Source: Gnetum montanum (taxonomy: Eukaryota; Streptophyta; Gnetopsida; Gnetales; Gnetaceae). Taken from it: DNA of 64,000 bases. The stretch is taken from NCBI GenBank assembly GCA_015680685.1, contig MNCI01000991.1:1-64000 (forward strand), given 5' to 3'. The position numbers were made by a program, and so were the translations under genes. Below the pieces are notes generated by a model, which was given only the letters and a program-made list of their open reading frames with translations, had not been told where the DNA came from and did not search any database. This document shows, piece after piece, positions 19,376-31,159 of the stretch (the stretch's first letter is position 1; every line of letters begins with the position of its first letter).

Positions 19376-22228
19376 TGATAATGCTAGTAGATCTTAACAA
19401 AAGTCTTGAAAATTCCCTTTCTTTAGGATAGTTTCCACACATGGGCATAAAACTCATAAACCTACTGATTCATCAAAACTAGCACAAGGCTAGCCAAGTG
19501 TAACATCCTTCCTCACCAAAACAATGTCTTCCAATTTGATGTAAGAGCCAACACCCATTACCACTCTATTGTAAAACATAATAGATGAATCTATCATTGT
19601 GTAGAGATAGGCAATTCTATGCATTACTATTAAAAAAGAAAAATGAAGTTGTGGAACGACCTTCTAGAATGTCAACATAATCATTATACTAGTTCAGAAC
19701 AAATGTGAAAAATAGATGTGTACACAAGAGAAAGTAGGGATCACTAAACCAAAAGATACCCAGTGACCAACAATTAAGAACTTTCAATTACCCAAAACAT
19801 GCATGTACCAATCTAAATCACTTATTAATTTCCATCCTACAAAATGACCTTAACTAAGAACTTACAAATGGAAATAATAAATGACAATTATACACTAATA
19901 GAAAAAGGAACTGAGGACTTAGATGATCAAACTTTAATTACCATCAAGATTACATGGGACAATAGTCAAAAACATAAGTCACTAAGGATGGTCAGTGAGA
20001 AGCCTCAAGTGTATGATCCAGGGGATCTAGGGTGCATTTTCCAAACCCTCGCCCATGAGTTCAGTCACGGGGGAGATACCTTACTTTGATTCTAAAATTT
20101 ATAAGTGCTTTTTTATTTTATTTTTTACAATTATTTTCACTGTTTCTCATTCGTTAATACTTTTCATTTCTTAAACTTTTGACATTCTTTAATATATTTT
20201 AATTCTTTTAGATTTTCCATTCTTTTAACATTTTTCATTTTTTATATTTTTCACAGTTTTACTACCTTTTTTATTTCTTTTATAAATTTTTTTCAAACCC
20301 TTTGTAAATAATTGTGATTACTAATAAGATACATTACAAATAAAGGTAAGACATAGTCCAATAAGGTGAAGATTTTGCTATGTTATCAAATCATAAGGAA
20401 TTGATTATTTATACAGTGAGACCACATCACCCATCCATTAATTCCATTAATAAGAGGTTCTTACCATGGCCATAATGATATTATTTTCCATCATACAACT
20501 ATGAATAAACTTGTGATTATTATGCCTAGATAGAAAAGTGAAGAACCAAGAAGGAATGTAAAGGGTGTAACATCAAGGGAACTTGTGGATTCTTTTTTGA
20601 TTATTATTGTGATTTCTATTATGTTACTAAGATTGTATTATATTTGTAGATCTAATGAAAAAATGGGAGTAAGAGTAAAATATGTGCTACCTTAAAAGTT
20701 TGACATAGTTAAAAATAAAAAGAGCACAAAATAAGTTTTTGGGGGTTCCACTAGAAAGACATGTTATTAATGCTTGAAGGTAGATAGCTTCTTAGAAATG
20801 TAAAAATAAAAATAAAGTGCCATGAATAAAACTCCTTAGAAAATACACCAAGTGACAATACTTCTTGTAACATTAATAGTCTTCTGATTATAACTCCAAA
20901 AGATGAAATGATGCGATGTCACTAGAATATGGTCTAGACTTGATTTGAATCTTGGATAGAAAAACTAATGATTACATTAATCATTAATAAAACACAAGGA
21001 TTCATTCTACCTATGGTAAGATACCTTACATTCCAAGTTCAACAATCCCTTCTACAGTGCATCCCACCTCACTATATATTTAATCATAACTTGTGGTTTG
21101 GTATAATATGGCATTATGTTCTTAACCTGGAGATACTAACATGTGTGTTTTTCAAAACAAGTATGTCTTACATTCAACTTCTTGAATTCCTAAGGACACT
21201 TTTAGGTGTGGTTATACAAGGGCACTAAGGGCTAGAGCTTGCTTTGGGGAGGACCCACTTGTATAACTCTTATATTTCATACTTGCCAAGAAATTCCACA
21301 TCATCTTGTGCCTTCCAAAACATCTAACAAGGTTGCCATATCATCAAATAATCTATATGTACATTAGAAATTTATTATCCATTTGTTATCCATATCATAA
21401 ACTTTCGTTGCTTGAGATTCCTTCTTCATGAATCTTGAATGCTAACATGTTAAAAACCATGCATCACTCATGGTCCATGATCCTCTAGACAAGCCTTATA
21501 TCTTTTAGATATTCCATTTGACTCATTTTTTCTAAGAAAAATCAATGAAAAATTTAAACGTTTTAATGGTGATTTCATATTTATGATGTCATAGGCACGT
21601 ACGATGTCATATCTATGATGTTGCACATATAAAAATAGTATGTATATATGCATGGGAGGTAGTGCAATTTTTCATCTCTCATTTATAGTAAGAGAAGGTT
21701 TTGTAGTTTTTCCTTAGCCCTCTTGCACACTAGCTTCCAAAGGCCATAACTTTGATCTCTTAGCTCTGATTTCAAAAATTCTTAAATCTTGTTGATCCTG
21801 GAGCATTCAACTTAGTCATTGGGGGGGTGGGGAGGAGGGGGGATGGGGTGCAATTGCATGATATAAGTGAAAATTTAAAAATTTGAGCCAAAAATTATTA
21901 ATGCTAGAGGATACTATAAAGGGGGGTAAGTACAAAGAGACAATAAGAATCTTAAAGTTAATAAAGTAAACTAAGGCTAGAAATATTTAGATAATACTCC
22001 TAATAGACTATATCAACTATTTTATGCTATAATAAGCAAGGAAAATGATAGAATGTCATAAGTAACTAAAAGATATAACACCTAAGGGGTTCCTCTTTTT
22101 GCAAATTTTTCTAACTTTGCAATCATAATATGATAGGAATTTGATCTAAAAAAGGGTATGAGCAAGGTAGAAAAGTACTAAGAATTGATAGGAACACCCT
22201 AATAATCTCAAACCCTTGTTGATTGCAG
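19376..22228 (+). other. H internal region without pol
   Basis: This is where protease, reverse transcriptase and integrase should be. Read in the plus frames I see none of the motifs (PKK/QWVSP, FMDDF, DHSA, GIDF, NGQAE) that remain readable in the other elements. A block at about 21180-21260 (GCTTTGGGGAGGACCCA) matches the 3' noncoding region of E1. An 81-codon frame at 19844-20089 is not recognised. The region is AT-rich with low-complexity T tracts at 20100-20300. Confidence 0.6.
21821..21848 (+). other. Potential G-quadruplex motif
   Basis: Four runs of at least four G (21821-21827, 21829-21832, 21837-21842, 21845-21848) separated by loops of 1, 4 and 2 bases. This is a canonical four-tract motif on the sense strand of H, unusual in a sequence this AT-rich. 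It would also be present in the element RNA. Confidence 0.75.
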
Positions 22229-22800
22229 ATGGCCTCAAAGAGGATACTAGAAGAAGGACCTTCATAACACAAGAGCAAAAGAGCAAGATGCCATGGGAGA
22301 GGCCAAGTAGGGGAATAAACCTCACAAGTAGAACATGTAGAGAAGGAGGCTTACTCAGACAACATTTATTTGAAACTTCTGCTATAGAGCACTCAGTCCA
22401 AGGAAAGGAAAAAATTCCACAAGCACCTAAACAAGGATAGTAACTCATACTATCACTAAATTACCTCTAGGCCATCTAAGAAGATCAATCATATCCATGA
22501 TAATCGTGGAACTAAATTTTAGTCCCTTTATGGAATTTATTCCAGAAGCAGTGAACATGCAACTCCAAGCATCTCCATTATGGCCCATACTAACCAACAG
22601 TGATAAATGGAACTTAGGAGAAACCTACCAATTCTAGCAAAACAAATAGGTTGATGATATAATGAAAATTGAAGGAGTCTTTGTATTATACTTATTAGAA
22701 ATGACATATGGAAAATGAAGATAGAAAAAAGAGGAGAAACTTTCCAGAAGCTTGATAGCGAAGGAAAGAAGTTGATGGAAGAGCCACCATTGTTCAAAAT
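22229..22800 (+). pseudogene. H third ORF (downstream of gag, unassigned family)
   Basis: Starts MASKRILEEGP and continues through a basic region. After frame breaks it reads VELNFSPFMEFIPEAVNMQL (about 22506) and then LQASPLW...LGETYQFW...MKIEGVFVLYLLEM, ending LMEEPPLFKI before a stop at about 22800. E3 has a parallel segment on its own coding strand (about 50480-50260: LNFEPLLEHAPTKVNM, LQSYPLW, GETYFFW, MKIKDIQVFYL). The conserved pattern is therefore LNFxPxxExxPxxVNMxLQ...PLW...GETYxFW. Its place, between pol and the 3' LTR, is that of env-like ORFs in Athila elements, but I see no signal peptide or membrane anchor and assign no function. Confidence 0.6.
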
Positions 22801-22988
22801 ATGAACTATATCAAGCCATTTTAAATTTTCTTTTTTTTTGTCATGTAGCTATGTTATTTTTGTGCATACCACTATGGCTCTTAAAGTTAGTTAGTAATTA
22901 GAGTCAATCAATAATGCCATACATTTGCAATATTTTTTTAGGAACTTTTTCCTCCTTTTGTTCACTTGAGTATGAGTTTTTAGTTAGT

Positions 22989-22998
22989 CATGGGGGTA
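22989..22998 (+). promoter_or_regulatory. H polypurine tract
   Basis: CATGGGGGTA immediately before the 3' LTR, identical to the one in E1 (7791-7800, minus strand) and one base different from that in E3 (47619-47628). It primes second-strand synthesis and defines the LTR start. Confidence 0.8.
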
Positions 22999-23876
22999 TG
23001 ATGAATCATCATTTGGCTAGGATATCGTTAATGCTATATCGCATTTGTTTAACAAAAAGTTAATTTTTGTCCACCAACGACATTGTAACTATGATATCAT
23101 ATCTATAATGTCATCTATTCGATATCATTAAACTTTCATTCCATGCTTAGGTAGACTCTTGTAGTTTGTTTTTATAGTTTTAGCAATAGAATGAATGCTT
23201 GTAATGTGGTGTTGAGAAATTGTATAGAATCTTTATTTGAGTGAAGTGTACTTGGGCATAGTTAATGTTCAAAAATAAAAAGTGAGATTTCTTTTCATCA
23301 TTGTAGCATCCACTTAGTCTTACTATTTTACTTAGCATAGTTTTGACTATTTTCTTAGTTTAATCATTTACATTTCCAAGTACTTTAATTTCTTATTCAT
23401 TAGTACAGAAGAATGAGTATGATTGGTTTTGAGTATTTAAGTGTAATCACTTGGTAATCCCAATAGTGTTATTGCTTCGTTCACCTAGTAGCATAATGTT
23501 TGGTAACCCAGTAATGGTCACATGAGCCCAAGATGTGTATGGTAAGCTAAGACTAGATGCTCATTGCTTTAGGCTAGAGTAGCTTTATATTACTATCATT
23601 ACTTAGATTTAGAACTAAATTTCACTCTCGATTATGTTTATTACTAGGAGTAATTAGGGCCTAACAACATCAATTATCATATGCCTTACTTTGGACTAAA
23701 TCATACATGACAAAGCTACCACTAGTCCAAGTGGGAAGACAACATATTGTGATCAATGCTTAATAATTTAGATGCCACAACTAGTCCCATCCATCGAATT
23801 TGACTGGATCATTTATGAATGCTTGTGATTTGTATGGTTGGGTGTAGGGGTACTTGCCACTCATCAATTGGGTAAT
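22999..23876 (+). repeat. H 3' LTR
   Basis: TGATGAATCATC...CCACTCATCA, 878 bases. The 5' end holds GATATC-rich U3 repeats (about 23017-23130). It is the only complete LTR of H and the reference for recognising the two pieces of its 5' LTR. Confidence 0.85.
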
Positions 23877-24500
23877 AGGATCATATGTTACTTTTTATTT
23901 TCGACGTAGAAGAACCTTCATGGTTCCATGATGTAAACTCCCAATGGAATAAATGGAATGGATGGATGGTGTAAACTCACTATCTAATACCATTAGAAAA
24001 CTAATAGATTGTTAGTATAGAACATAATCAAAAGAAAAAATTGGCCTTTTTTGAATCAATCATAATTTTGATAGCTATAATTAATAATTTCAAAATTTGT
24101 AGTGGTAATGAAACAAAAAATAAGATTTAAAATAAAGCAAAATGAAAATAAGAAGAAAATAATAAGAGAATAACAAATAAAAGAAAAAGATATAAAAAAT
24201 AAATAAAATATTTAAGAATAGGGAAAACATATAAAGAATGTTGTAAAAAAAATATTCTCATCAAGATTTATTGTAGATGAATATCTTCCCCATGACTAAG
24301 TTGGAAGGAGGAGATTTGGAAATGAAGCATGCTTGTTCTTGATTAAAGGTGTTGGTGTTGTCGATGGTTACTTGGGATTCCATGAATGATTTAAGTTGTT
24401 GGATATTGACTAATATGTGCTTTTGAGGGCTTTTTGTATGGTAAATTATTAAATCTCTAGAAGGAAAAATCTTTCCATAATGTTTGAAACTTATTTTATT
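23877..24500 (-). other. E2 3' noncoding region
   Basis: A-rich sequence corresponding to E3 at about 52440-52800 (GTTGTAAAAAAAAT and CATGACTAAGTT blocks). No coding sequence is seen. The first bases after the H LTR (ATTGG) should be one target-site duplication of H, but the left partner was lost with the truncated LTR. Confidence 0.5.
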
Positions 24501-25430
24501 ATGGCACATGCATGAGATTCTAATCGAGAACCTTGTCCCCTAGTTTTGAATGTAAATTTCCTTATCCATGCATTGTGACATTATTTATTATATGCATTAT
24601 GTACTTAATTTATCATTACTAGTAATTTTTTATTTTCATCTAGCATATTGAGTGCACAAGTTGTTTTTTTTTAATGTTAGGTTAATGTCTATGTCAAGTT
24701 CATAAGTTGTTGTGAATGTACAAAGTTTAGTTTCAATTGGAAGTTTTGGTAATTTTTCATACATCAACTCATAGGAAGAATAGCCTATAGAAACTTTCTA
24801 GGTTGAGAAATATTCCTAGAGGACATCATTGAGTTTGGTGCTCTAATATTTCCTATAAATAATGATGGTTCACGATAGGATTCTTATGATTTTTGTATTG
24901 GTAACATTTGCTTGATCATTGGCTTGGGGCTGATAGGATGTTGTGAGTTTATGTCACATCCCCAATCATTACATTAACTTACAAAAAAGTGGAACCTATG
25001 AAAAGTGTGTTTCATTGTCTAAAATTAGTACTCTAGACACACTAAACCTATTTACCACTTATTGAAAAAATTGACCTATAGTGGTAGATGTATGGTTAGA
25101 TATGGCTACAACTTCAACCCACTTGGTATGGTTGTTTATAGCAACTATAATATAGGCGTTTACACTAGAAATGGGAGTGATGGGTCCCATGAATTCAATT
25201 CCCAAAAGATTAAAAGTCTATAGTGGTTAGATCCACTATTGAGTTCCTTCCATTTTGGTGGTCATTCCTCTATTTCATTAACATATTTTGCAAAAATAGG
25301 AGAAATGGTGAGTATCCTTCAAAATTATTGGCCAAAATTATTCTACCATAAGGATTTTTGTAATGATCCTCCTTCCTACATAGTGGTCCCCAAAAGAACC
25401 TTCATGAGCATCCAAATGAACTTGTAATTG
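24501..25430 (-). pseudogene. E2 integrase (heavily decayed)
   Basis: Minus-strand sequence parallels E1 9950-10800. The blocks around 24760-24870 (ACATCAACTCATAGGAAGAATAG... in plus sense) correspond to E1 10280-10370, and 25000-25260 to the core of the domain. Stops and shifts are frequent and no long frame remains. Identification rests on nucleotide similarity to E1 and E3. Confidence 0.65.
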
Positions 25431-26960
25431 ATTTGCATTAGGTACAAACTAGCATACTAGGCCATCAATACAAACATTGTAGAGGTTGCTTTTGATTTCC
25501 ATCTAATGTTTGACCTAGTAAAGAAAATGTCGTTTCTTTCTATAAATTCATTTTGTAGGTGGATCTTGTGTAAGTAGATATAAGAGGAACTCATCATACC
25601 TATTACTAATCCTTAGTGCTTAAACTTCAATGGACTTAGCAAAGAGTATTCCATCTAAAACTTGGTTAGATAATGATTCTTCATCCTCATTGCTATTCAA
25701 TCTTAACTAATACAAATAATTCAAAACTGTATTCTTGGTCCAACATTATAAGATTAAATTCTTGCAAGGTCACCAAATACTATATAATATAAGGTCTTAC
25801 TACTTTATTTATCAAGAATCAGATTGCACTATGATCTGTGTGCACAAAAATTGGATGTCCAAGTACTTTGTACCTAGATTTTTCTAAGGCATATAGCACT
25901 AGCATGGGTTCTTTTTCAATGGTGTTGTAGTTAAGTTGTGATTTAATGCTCTTCCTTACATAATAGATATAATATGGACATTTTTAATCATCCACTTATG
26001 TAAGAACTATCCCCAATACATAGTTGGATACATTTGCCATGATATGAAATTGTTTGAACTAATCTCAAGCATGTAGAATTAGAGTTTCTACAAGATTCCT
26101 CTTTAAGTTTTTGAATGCTTGTTCACATTCCTTTGTTCATTCAAAGAATACATCTTTGTTGGTGAGCTCTACTAGCTATTTGATGATTTTAGAGAAATTC
26201 TTAATGAAGTGCTTGTAGTAACTAGTATGCCTAAGGAATGATCTCACATCTTTGACAATTTGAAGTTATCTGGTTATTCCTTGGATGATCCTTACTTTTT
26301 AAGGGTTTACCTCTATTCCTTTCCCTAAAAATTTGTATCCAAAAATAATGCCATCTTGGATCATCTAATGGCTTTTGTGCTAATTGAGATGTAGGTTCAT
26401 TTTTGTACATCATTTTAATACCTACTCAAGATAGTCTAATGCTTATTCAAAATCAGTACCATAGGTGGAGAAGTCATCCATGAAGACTTCCACACCACTA
26501 TCAATCTACCACTAAAAGATGCTTAGAACTAAGCACTAGAAAGTCATAGGAGCATCAAAGAGGCCAAAGGGTATCTTTTTATATGAAAAAGTTTCCCAGG
26601 GACTTTTGAAAGTTGTCTTCATCTAGTCTTCTAGTGAAATTTGGATTGGGTTGTAGCCACAATACCCATCCAAAAAGCTATAGTTATGATATCCTGTAAT
26701 TTTATCTAATACTTGGTTCATAAATGACAATGGAAAATGATCTTTGAATGTGGCCATGTTTAATAGCCTAAAGTTAATATAGACCCTCCATTATTCTTCT
26801 TTCTTTGGCACAATAATGAGTGAACTTACCCACTCACTATTTACCATAGGATAGATGAATCCTACCTTAAGAAGTTTTTAAACTTTATTTTTAACATCTT
26901 GTTTCATCTTTGAATTCAATCATCTTTGTAGTTATCTTTTTGGTTTGATGATGGAGTCCC
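25431..26960 (-). pseudogene. E2 RNase H and reverse transcriptase (decayed)
   Basis: Minus-strand order RT (about 26960-26050) then RNase H (about 25960-25430). The RT box still reads VEVFMDDFSTYG at about 26470, with both catalytic Asp codons kept, unlike E1 and E3. Elsewhere stops break the frame several times. The region aligns with E1 11000-12490 throughout. Confidence 0.75.
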
Positions 26961-27379
26961 TATAGTTCTAATGCTAGCATATGCATGGATTTATTCTAGT
27001 TAATTCATCATATGACTAGGCAAAGGTTATTGGCTATTTGTTCATAGCGTTTAGTAGCCTTATTTTTTATTCGTTAGTAAGATTAACATTGATGATGACC
27101 AGATTACCATTGTCAAGAAATACATACTCTAGGATTGTAGGTAAATATTTGAATTGAAGGAATTTTTATTTAAACTTTTCAAGGATTTCCAACTCTTCCA
27201 AATTCATTCCTATTTTTTTATGGAAGAGTTGGTTTTGAATTTATTCCATTTTATCCATCTTATATATATAAGTACTTGCAAGGAGCTCATCTTTTCTATA
27301 CACATTATTGAATTAGAGCTACTATCTATTATTAGCTACTTGCTACTTGTTTTGTAGCTACTACATATAGGCATCTTTG

Positions 27380-27900
27380 AATATCTCACATTTCAGCATA
27401 CTTCTTGCATGGTATGATGGAGGTGCTTTTCATGGCTCTTATTTTTTGTATGCATTGGTACCTTGTATTACTATAAGTGATGCATGGAACCCTCTTCGTT
27501 TCTATTTTTTTTGAACTCATTTTCCCTAGAGATTTCCAAGGAAAGGTCTTGGATTTCTTATTTGGCATTAGTTGTGCTTAGCTAATCCCTTACCATGATA
27601 ATAGGAAAGTCCTACTTATAGTTGTTCACATGGATTACCAGGAAATTCACTTGATAGGATTATCCAAAAATGATGGTTACAATATCCTCTACTTATCCTA
27701 AGGAAATGGTGATGGATTGATCAATGAGCTCTAACCTAATATTACATTTTGTTAGTGGAGGCATGTTTCAAGTTATATACATTTCTTGATAAGTTAATTT
27801 CACCTTGAAACTTGATTCTAGTAAAGGTTAATATAAATTATTTCCTATAATTTGTAAGTAGAACATAGGACTTTCAAGATCAGATCATTTCTTGGAAAGA
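27380..27900 (-). pseudogene. E2 aspartic protease region (decayed)
   Basis: The segment KRVPCITYSNTRYQCIQKI corresponds to E1 KVPCITYSDTGCHCMQKS, and the flanking sequence follows the E1 protease. Only a 60-codon stretch (27386-27568) stays open. Confidence 0.65.
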
Positions 27901-27999
27901 TGTCCTACTTTAATCTAGTTGGTAACTACATGAGTTAACATAATAGCATGAACATTTTGGAACCTTTGAATTGAAAGTGGCTTGGTAGTAATTTTTGAA

Positions 28000-30462
28000 G
28001 TAGTTTCAAAATGGTTGGTAACCACAATTTCTTGCAAGAGTTTAGGTCAACTGTTGGGTCTAAAAAATCCCTTTTCTTAGGCTTATGCTTACAACCACTC
28101 AAATCGCAATCCATATGTAAGTTCATAATCCTCATGGAATTACAAAGCTAAGGATGTAGTGGGATTTCCCATTTCATAGGTGGTGTAGGTAGCAAAGGAG
28201 TGGAAGTGATAGTTGTAGGTTGTTATGATTGATAATGAGGAGGATACATGAAAGAATATTCAACTTGCAAAGTAGGAATTTTGTGATATTCAGGGGAATA
28301 ATAGTAATGGAAGAAGGAATTGTGGCTTGCAAATCCATGAGGAGATATAGGTTGTTGGATAAAATAACCATATGGGTCTGGTTGATGACATATTTATTGT
28401 TTCCTTAGTAGTGGAATCCCTCATGACTATGGGTTTTTCCATTAATGATAATGGTCCTAATGTTGAGGTGGTACTTTACTTGGAAAATACCATGGTTAGT
28501 GAAATTGCTACCAATAATTACCTTGCGAATAAGACAATTTTGTGGGTAGTTGTCTTTTTGCAAACTTTGGATTTAAAGAATACAACCCAAAATTCTTGTA
28601 AGTGTGATAATAAAAGATAACATTCTTTAGAATGTTCATATTGACATATGTCACATTCTTCTTCATCTCAACCTCATCAACTACTACAACCTTACCTTTT
28701 TTTAAATAATAGTTCTTGCATGCATCTTTTCTCCTCCTTTTCCTATCTTGATTCCCATACTTCATTTTCTCCTTCATCTTATTTAGAGCTATTTGAAACT
28801 TCTTATCCAAGGTGTCCCACATTTCATCCACCTTGGTTAATATTTTTATAATAGAAGTTTTTATCAACAAGATTTTCCTTTGTGCCACTTCGTCTAGTGA
28901 TGCTTCTATACCTTTCTTTGATAAATGGAGGGGTCTTTGTTAGAATTTTTCATACTTTCTCTCTTATTGAGTTCTTCTTCTTCTTCAGCCACATAATCAA
29001 TGAGCCTTTGGAACTAATGAACCCTCATTTCTGACAATCTTCCTTGGGCATAACTCTCAAGAGTCTCTCTAGTTTTGTTTCTAAGTCCATCTATTATGTA
29101 GTGAAGTTGTTCCTTTGAGAAAAACCATGGCCTAGGCATTGATGCAAAAGAGAGTAATACCTACCTAAATTTGCATCAAGGAATTCATGACTACCTTATT
29201 TCCATCCTTAAACTTATTTTCTCAAGTTAGACATCTTGGAGTACATTTGATACTTATCATTAAACAACTCCAACATCATACTCCTTTTGTGAATAGATTT
29301 TGAATCTAAGGATTGGTATCAACTTTTAGCTTCTTTGATAAGTGTCTTATAAAATAGCTTGAGTTTTTTCCACTCATTTTCAATGTTCTGCAAGGCATAG
29401 GCATCATGGAAGGCTTGAAATTGCTATTGTGTATTAGCATTATACGCTCTTTCAAACTTATGGATGCTTTTCATGTCAAGCCATTTGATTTAGCTATTCC
29501 TTTGAAGCTTGGTAGAAATATGAATTATTTCTACAATATTGATTATGCTTATTATAGTAAAAAATGGTTCATCATAGTCATTATATTCATGGTGGCACCT
29601 ATCATGGATATGTCTTCTATGATGTGCCTACTATGCCTTCTTTCTTGATGATGCTCCCCTTCCTCTTACTATTGACTATTCTTGTTTTTTCCATTCCTAT
29701 GATGGGACCTTTAGTCATCTCCATCTTAGTTTCAATCATTTCTTCTTTTGTTTTAGTCATGGTTCCTCCTATTAGAGTTTGACGATGAGGAGGATGGTGA
29801 AGGTGAAGTTGAAGAACTAGGAGAATTATTCTAGCTTGTCCTTCTTCTTTAGTCTCTTGGTTGTTCTTTTGATGAACATTTTGGAGACCTTAGCCTTGAC
29901 ATGCTCTTGGTTCTAAACTAGTTTTCCCCTCTTCCTTATTTCCAACCAAGGTTGATTATAATCATTTGTGATTTGTGTCTTCCTCATCAAAAGGAGTAGA
30001 ACCTTAGTATTGAGATTGGCATGATAGAAATTCTAGGTCCTCCTTTTGTAATTGTAGAAATACTGGGATCGGGACTTGTTTACCTTTGGAAGTTTCATAG
30101 TGTGCCTCCATGCATTGATATTCTCTAAGTTAGGCCTTTTTTGGCTGATAATATTTGGTGAGGTGCCTTATTACTTGGTAATCTACTCTTGTTGGTTCAA
30201 GCTCAAGTTTCATGAGAATTGCCATGAGCATTGAAAGAACAGAATGATCAGGAGGTAACAAAATGTTATCCTCTAGATTCCTCTAACATAGTTATTCTTC
30301 TTGATGAAGGATGAAGTTGAATTCTAGATAATAGGGATTTAGATGTACATAGAAAACCTTTAGTTATTCAAGTTTCTAACTAGCATTCCTTTTAGTTTTA
30401 TCATTTTGCTTGTTAGAGTCATCAACAGGTGGTGTTAAATTATTAATACAAGAAGAAGACAT
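28000..30462 (-). pseudogene. E2 gag region (decayed)
   Basis: Starts MSSSCINNLTPPVDDSN at 30462, then FNFILHQEE and NILLPPDHSVLSML, matching E1 FTFILH and NIVLPPDRSVPNML. The coiled-coil and Tyr/His-rich part (28508-28888: MAQRKILLIKTSI..., ending LYSLNPKFAKRQLP) matches E1 VYALNPRLNQRQTP. Several stops and shifts are present. Confidence 0.75.
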
Positions 30463-30593
30463 CTTAGTTTGTTTTGATATAATATGTCTTAATAAGATAT
30501 TATTATTATTATTGTAAAAGATAATACCTTTGTTCCTCTTATAATGAATTTGTATAATTTCACTATCTAATAGTACATAGTGCACTTAGCTAA

Positions 30594-30618
30594 GATGAGT
30601 ACCTAGAAATGGCACTAA
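30594..30618 (-). promoter_or_regulatory. E2 primer-binding site (degenerate)
   Basis: Directly inside the 5' LTR the minus strand reads TTAGTGCCATTTCTAGGTAC, a decayed version of the tRNA-Asp-like sites in H (TTGGCACCATTTTTAGGAA) and E3. Confidence 0.5.
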
Positions 30619-31152
30619 TGATGAGCAGCAGGTATTCCATATGCCTAACTATATGAATCACTACTAGGTACATGTGATTTGGTTGAATTATATGAAGTCT
30701 ATTTACCTAAGTGACCAATATCATTAGATGGTAAAAGGTGTGGTTTATTAATTATTTTCTTCCTAATCAATACTTGTGTTAATTTTTTGGTAAGTGTGAT
30801 TGAGGTTTAAGATACTTATTTTTATAATTTTTATGATTTTATGTGTATGAATAATAATTAAATAAAGTAAGGTTTAATATTTAAATTAACTAATTAATTA
30901 ACTACACAATCCTAAATGTGGAGCATTTGTGTCCACTTTTTGTATACATCCTAAATGTATATTAACATTGCTAGGTTACCAAGTATCTACTACTAGGCAT
31001 ACTAAGTATCTACTATTCGAATTACTAAGCATTAATTTATTATGCCTGAAGTGGTCATACTCACATTAATTATGAATTATAATATTAAATATTTAATAAT
31101 GAGAAGGTAAATCACAATCAAAATAAACTGGTGAAAAGTAAAGTTAAACTTA
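30619..31152 (-). repeat. E2 5' LTR (truncated)
   Basis: Begins TGATGAGCAG and aligns with the first ~530 bases of 5363-6235. It stops at about 31152; the promoter half of the LTR is absent and LINE-like sequence follows. Confidence 0.75.
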
Positions 31153-31159
31153 ATGTTTG

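Larger units (their letters stand above)
6728..23876 (+). mobile_element. H: Athila-like element lacking pol (gag plus third ORF), split by E1
   Basis: A plus-strand element with a 5'-truncated 5' LTR (6728-6837 plus 17112-17252), primer site at about 17253, gag, a 2.9 kb region with no pol, a third-ORF fragment, polypurine tract CATGGGGGTA (22989-22998) and a complete 3' LTR (22999-23876). The internal region is only about 5.7 kb. I find no protease, reverse transcriptase or integrase motif, although these are still readable in E1, E2, E3 and E4. This is the layout of a non-autonomous, gag-containing terminal-repeat element that would need pol from relatives. E1 sits inside its 5' LTR. Confidence 0.75.
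5363..31152 (-). mobile_element. E2: decayed Athila-like Ty3/gypsy element, split by H
   Basis: Two blocks in the same orientation appear to be one element: 5363-6727 (3' LTR, polypurine tract, end of ORF3) and 23877-31152 (3' noncoding, INT, RT, protease, gag, truncated 5' LTR). The LTR parts of both blocks match each other more closely than they match E1 or E3 (for example a shared ATCATTAGATGGTAAAAGG). The gene order read leftwards is gag, protease, RT, RNase H, INT, third ORF. The 17 kb between the blocks is element H with E1 inside it. The left junction at about 6727 is a deletion, so joining the blocks is inference. The 5' LTR is cut off at about 31152 next to LINE debris. Confidence 0.65.

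Noticed and set aside
20100-20300. T-rich tract as a matrix attachment region or regulatory element
   Set aside because: Simple low-complexity sequence inside H; nothing beyond composition supports a function.
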